From Comamonadaceae bacterium (GTDB lineage Bacteria; Pseudomonadota; Gammaproteobacteria; Burkholderiales; Burkholderiaceae_C): a DNA stretch of 64,000 bases. The notes beneath the pieces were generated by a model. That model was given only the letters and a program-made list of their open reading frames with translations, searched no databases and was not told the origin of the DNA. The position numbers and the translations under genes are program-made. Every line of letters begins with the position of its first letter. The first letter of the stretch is position 1. The DNA lies in contig JAIYCB010000031.1 in the NCBI GenBank assembly GCA_027488215.1, positions 1-64,000 of the forward strand, read 5' to 3'. Below are positions 60,832-64,000 of this stretch, piece after piece.

Positions 60832-63549
60832 TCAGGCGCCAACGCTGTAACGGGCCTCACCGCTGTGCGTGAAAAAAAGCCCGCACAGTTGGTCAGAGAC
60901 ATCGCGCGCTGCGGTTTGGCAATCCGCCAGGGTTTCATGCAGTGGCATGGCAATGCCCGCATCGGTTACCTTGCACTGCAAAGGCCACAGAGACTCCGCA
61001 GTCAGCTCAATCAGATGAGGCACCCGTTCGGCCATGGGCACGGTGGCACCATCGGCCAAGTGGCCCATTCGCCGCAGACGCGAGCGCAAGGTGTGCGCCA
61101 CCCATCCCAGTGATCGCGGGTTGTCCGCGTTGGTGACCAGCAAGTCGACGAGTGCCTGGGGCGTGCGGGTTTGCTGGTACTGATCGTGGAAGCTGATGGT
61201 GCTGTCAAACAGGTCGAGCACGGTGTCATATCCGGCTTGCTCGCTGAGCATTCCCAATTGCAAGGCCTCAAGGAGGGCGCTGGACAAAAATTGCAGGCGT
61301 TCGATATGGCGGCCAATGGACAGCAAACGCCAACCATCGTCACGGCTCATGCGATCGGTCTGTGCCCCTGTGAGTGCGGCCAGCATCTGGCTGGTGTCCG
61401 TCAAAATGCCTTGAACAGCCATCGTATCGGGCAGGCTAACTTGGTGCTCGGTGTTGAAAAAACGCGATTCTGCCTGTTCTAGCAAGCGCCAGTGTTCGGG
61501 CGACAAGCGCTCACGCACAGAAGCTGCGGCCAGTCGCACGGCGCGCAAATTGAAGCCAACGCTCGTGGCCAGTTCCTTGTCCCATAGGCCCGCGATGAGC
61601 GAACGCTCGAACACGCGGGGTGCTTGATGGGCGGCGGGCACGCCGATTCGCACCAGACCATGGCGTGCAGCCATGCCAGTGATGAAGTGGAGCAGGTAAG
61701 GCAAGTTCTGGTTTTCGCTGCTCAAAATTTCCAGGCTCAGGCGTACCAAGCGCAAAGTGTTTTCCGTGCGCTCGGTGTAACGGCCCATCCAGAACAGGTT
61801 TTCAGCGGCGCGACTGGTCACCAATCGTTGACGCTGAGACGGCGCCGCGGCCTTGCCCATGTCGGAAGGGTACTCGTCATCGCGAGGAGCAAGTTGCTGA
61901 GGCGATCCAAGCGGGGAGTCGCTGAAGGTGTGGTCAGAAAAGGACATGGATTGCCGCGCATCGCGTGCAATGACGGGAGGCGAGTCACTCGCAATGGCAG
62001 AGGTGGTTTGTACCCATACATCGGCGCTTCTGCCGCCGCGCTGCATCGAGGCGATGCCGTTGCGCGTGCCCAGCCGTGCCAGCCCGCCAGGCAGCACTTG
62101 CCAGCCCCCCTGTGCGTTAGCCACGGCAAACACACGCAGCACCACGGGGCGCGATTCGATAGCTGCCAGGGCATTGGCCGTCACTTGCCAAGTGGGCTGG
62201 TGTGAAAGCGGCAACCAGGACTGCAAGGTGTGGGCATCGGGGTCACGCAAGATGCGGCCCGCCCACTCGTCTTGTTCGCGGCGTGAAAGCGTGTGGCCCT
62301 GAACCGGTTCAAAACTTTGGCGGTCGTTGTTGTAGGGGTAGGTGGGTTTGATGACGCAGCTGCTGATGCGAGGCAATACGTCTTGCAGGGCAGCGGCTTC
62401 GCCGCACCACCAGCTCGGTATGGCGGGCAGTTGCAGCTCTTGTCCGAGCAGATCACGCGCCAGTGCGGGCATGAAACCGAGCAAGGCGTTCGATTCCAGA
62501 AAGCCCGAGCCCGGCGTGTTGGCCACCAGCACGTTGCCACTGCGCACCGCCTGAAGCAAGCCTGGTACACCCAGCGTGGAGTCAGCGCGCATTTCGAGGG
62601 GATCTAGCCAGTCATCGTCCACCCGCTTGAGCAGGCCGTGCACGGGCTGCAGTCCTTGCAAGGTTTTCAGGTAAAGTTTTTCGTCACGCACAGTCAGGTC
62701 GTTGCCTTGCACCAGGCTCAAGCCCAAATGGCGCGCCAGATAGGCGTGCTCGAAATAGGTTTCGTTGTAGGGCCCAGGGGTGAGCAGTGCGATGTGTGCC
62801 AATGCCCCGGCAGGGCTACGGGCCTTGATGCTGTCCAGCAATGTGCGGTAGGTTTGGGCCAGGCGCTGCACCGGATAAGCCTCGAAGGCTTGAGGAAACA
62901 GACGCGAGACAATTTGTCTGTTTTCGAGCAGATAACCCAGCCCCGAAGGTGCTTGGGTGCGCTGAGACAACAGCCACCAGGAACCGTCAGGGCCACGTGC
63001 TAAGTCAAATGCGGCCAAAGACAAATAGCGCCCACCGACAGGCGGCACGCCATGCATCGCGGGCAGGTAAGAAGGATGGCCATGCACCAGTGCAGCAGGT
63101 AACTGACCACTGAGCACAAGTTTTTGTGGCCCATAGGCGTCGGCCATGATGCGCTCAAGCAGTTGCATGCGCTGCATCACGCCCGTTTCAATTTGCGCCC
63201 AGTCCTTGTGATCCAGCATGAGCGGAAAGAGGTCAAGGGACCAAGGCCGTTGCGGTTGGTCTGTCGCGGCATACACGTTGTAGGTGATGCCGTTATCGCG
63301 CACTTGCCTTTGCAAGTTGCCCATGCGCAGCCCCAAGGTTTCCAGCCCATCGTTGCCCAAGTGCTGGATGAAGGTCTGCCAAGCTTTGCTCATCTGCGAC
63401 TGGTCTTTGGGGGCTTCGGCGACCGGCGGGATGGTCAGTCCACGCAGTTCGTCCCAATGCCCCGCAGGCGCCGCCAGCGCCTGGTGAGCCAGCCAATTCA
63501 TGGCCTGCATGTCCAGATTGTCAGGGCGGCTGTCACGGGATTCACTCAT
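60832..63549 (-). CDS. Circularly permuted ATP-grasp / alpha-E domain fusion
   Basis: A 905-residue cytosolic protein fusing two usually separate proteins. Residues about 80-480 are a circularly permuted ATP-grasp domain (COG2308-like), with ITYNVYAATDQPQRPWSLDLFPLML, ALLTPGPYNETYFEHAYLAR and VIKPTYPYNNDRQSFEP. Residues about 570-900 are an alpha-helical alpha-E/DUF403 domain (COG2307-like), with RLVTSRAAENLFWMGRYTERTENTLRLVRL. The linker at about 525-558 (QSMSFSDHTFSDSPLG) is encoded by a palindromic repeat. In other bacteria this set occurs with the neighbouring transglutaminase and DUF2126 proteins and is predicted to build a peptide-like product. Its function is unproven. Confidence 0.93.
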   Translation of the reverse strand: MSESRDSRPDNLDMQAMNWLAHQALAAPAGHWDELRGLTIPPVAEAPKDQSQMSKAWQTFIQHLGNDGLETLGLRMGNLQRQVRDNGITYNVYAATDQPQRPWSLDLFPLMLDHKDWAQIETGVMQRMQLLERIMADAYGPQKLVLSGQLPAALVHGHPSYLPAMHGVPPVGGRYLSLAAFDLARGPDGSWWLLSQRTQAPSGLGYLLENRQIVSRLFPQAFEAYPVQRLAQTYRTLLDSIKARSPAGALAHIALLTPGPYNETYFEHAYLARHLGLSLVQGNDLTVRDEKLYLKTLQGLQPVHGLLKRVDDDWLDPLEMRADSTLGVPGLLQAVRSGNVLVANTPGSGFLESNALLGFMPALARDLLGQELQLPAIPSWWCGEAAALQDVLPRISSCVIKPTYPYNNDRQSFEPVQGHTLSRREQDEWAGRILRDPDAHTLQSWLPLSHQPTWQVTANALAAIESRPVVLRVFAVANAQGGWQVLPGGLARLGTRNGIASMQRGGRSADVWVQTTSAIASDSPPVIARDARQSMSFSDHTFSDSPLGSPQQLAPRDDEYPSDMGKAAAPSQRQRLVTSRAAENLFWMGRYTERTENTLRLVRLSLEILSSENQNLPYLLHFITGMAARHGLVRIGVPAAHQAPRVFERSLIAGLWDKELATSVGFNLRAVRLAAASVRERLSPEHWRLLEQAESRFFNTEHQVSLPDTMAVQGILTDTSQMLAALTGAQTDRMSRDDGWRLLSIGRHIERLQFLSSALLEALQLGMLSEQAGYDTVLDLFDSTISFHDQYQQTRTPQALVDLLVTNADNPRSLGWVAHTLRSRLRRMGHLADGATVPMAERVPHLIELTAESLWPLQCKVTDAGIAMPLHETLADCQTAARDVSDQLCGLFFTHSGEARYSVGA
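61875..61975. repeat. Palindromic repeat element, copy inside the ATP-grasp/alpha-E gene
   Basis: Left arm CGTCATCGCGAGG to GGCGATCCA (61875-61909); right arm TGGATTGCCGCGC to CAATGACG (61947-61975). Its end sequences and the GATCCAAGC motif match the intergenic copy at 55358-55452. Read on the minus strand it is open and adds about 34 residues (VIARDARQSMSFS onward) between the two domains. Confidence 0.8.
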
Positions 63550-63563
63550 GCAGTCATTGTCGC

Positions 63564-64000
63564 TCAGGCTTTGCGCAAATCCAGTGTGTGAGGAAACTCT
63601 GGGCTGGCATTCAAGGTGGTGTTGGGGTTGAGGGCGGCAAGTTGCTTCATGGCGCCGGGCGTGTGGCCCATGCGGAAGAAGCGGGCCAGGCGGCGGCTTT
63701 CGGCTTCGTAGGCGTTGACCGGGAAGCTGTTGTAACTGCGGCCACCGGGGTGGACGACGTGGTACTGGCAGCCGCCCAGCGAGCGCTTCATCCAGGTGTC
63801 CACCAGGTCCACCGTCAGCGGTGCATGCACGCCGATGCTGGGGTGCAGCGACGAGGGCGGGTTCCAGGCTTTGTAGCGCACGCTGGCCACGTACTCGCCC
63901 ACCACGCCGGTGGGTTGCAGGGGCAGGGACTTACCGTTCACCGTCACAGTATGTCGCGAGGGGTTGATGCCGCTCACATGCACCTCGATGCGCTCGAGCG
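63564..64000 (-). CDS. DUF2126 / transglutaminase family protein, C-terminal part (5' end outside window)
   Basis: The visible 145 residues match the C-terminal end of the large DUF2126 proteins (COG4196), which carry an N-terminal transglutaminase domain and usually exceed 1,000 residues. Conserved segments are GVVGEYVASVRYKAWNPPSSLHPSIGVHAPL, DTWMKRSLGGCQYHVVHPGGRSYNSFPVNAYEAESRRLARF and GHTPG. The frame is open to the window edge. The stop is 14 bases before the ATP-grasp/alpha-E start, so the set is cotranscribed. Confidence 0.9.
   Translation of the reverse strand, partial: LERIEVHVSGINPSRHTVTVNGKSLPLQPTGVVGEYVASVRYKAWNPPSSLHPSIGVHAPLTVDLVDTWMKRSLGGCQYHVVHPGGRSYNSFPVNAYEAESRRLARFFRMGHTPGAMKQLAALNPNTTLNASPEFPHTLDLRKA

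Overview
The window is a dense, GC-rich chromosomal segment of a betaproteobacterium. The protein sequences and gene orders (rplT-pheST-ihfA, tolB-pal-cpoB, smc-zipA-ligA, pyrG-kdsA-eno-ftsB) point to Burkholderiales, most likely a freshwater Comamonadaceae (Limnohabitans/Rhodoferax-like). This placement is inferred from sequence character, not from a search. Nearly all of it is core genome. I see no transposase, prophage, CRISPR array or rRNA, and one tRNA (Lys, UUU).

Layout. 1-4.6 kb: end of rplT, a terminator, then pheS-pheT-ihfA and a DUF1840 gene. 4.6-8.5 kb: a DUF192 exported protein and a cold-shock protein on the minus strand, divergent from clpS-clpA. 8.6-10.1 kb: a HerA-like DUF853 ATPase, convergent with clpA across a shared terminator. 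10.2-17.9 kb: a long plus-strand run, yebC-purD-acyltransferase-hemF-nadD-rsfS-rlmH-maf-rng. 17.9-24.7 kb: msbA (minus), then tolB-pal-cpoB, a YeeE/YedE sulfur transporter, tcdA and tRNA-Lys. 24.8-30.2 kb: minus-strand ABC-F ATPase, prmB, dapE, dapC. 30.3-37.1 kb: smc-zipA-ligA. 37.1-39.8 kb: serB, an AT-rich island and a small accessory locus. 39.9-45.1 kb: NadR-like ATPase, ftsB, eno, DUF1330, kdsA, pyrG. 45.3-49.2 kb: coaBC, dut, an FKBP isomerase, roxA and a small lipoprotein. 49.2-53.3 kb: bamC, dapA, a methyltransferase, a 39-aa membrane peptide and an MFS transporter. 53.4-57.8 kb: parE and parC. 57.8-64.0 kb: DUF1993, a flavin reductase, a small lipoprotein, RidA, a transglutaminase-like protein, a circularly permuted ATP-grasp/alpha-E fusion and the end of a DUF2126 protein.

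Genes acting together: translation and ribosome maturation (PheST, PrmB, RlmH, RsfS, RoxA, TcdA, ABC-F); envelope assembly and division (MsbA, KdsA, TolB-Pal-CpoB, BamC, ZipA, FtsB); lysine/diaminopimelate synthesis (DapA, DapC, DapE); chromosome maintenance (SMC, LigA, ParE, ParC, IHF); and protein quality control (ClpA-ClpS).

Three things stand out. (1) A pair of tandem, diverged small exported proteins at 38.25-38.97 kb shares four cysteines at nearly fixed spacing; one carries a perfect HExxH motif and the other has lost its glutamate. They lie behind a very AT-rich island and ahead of an orphan substrate-binding protein. (2) The last 4 kb holds the little-characterised ATP-grasp / alpha-E / transglutaminase / DUF2126 set. 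(3) A palindromic repeat found between parE and parC recurs inside the ATP-grasp/alpha-E gene, where it encodes the interdomain linker in frame.
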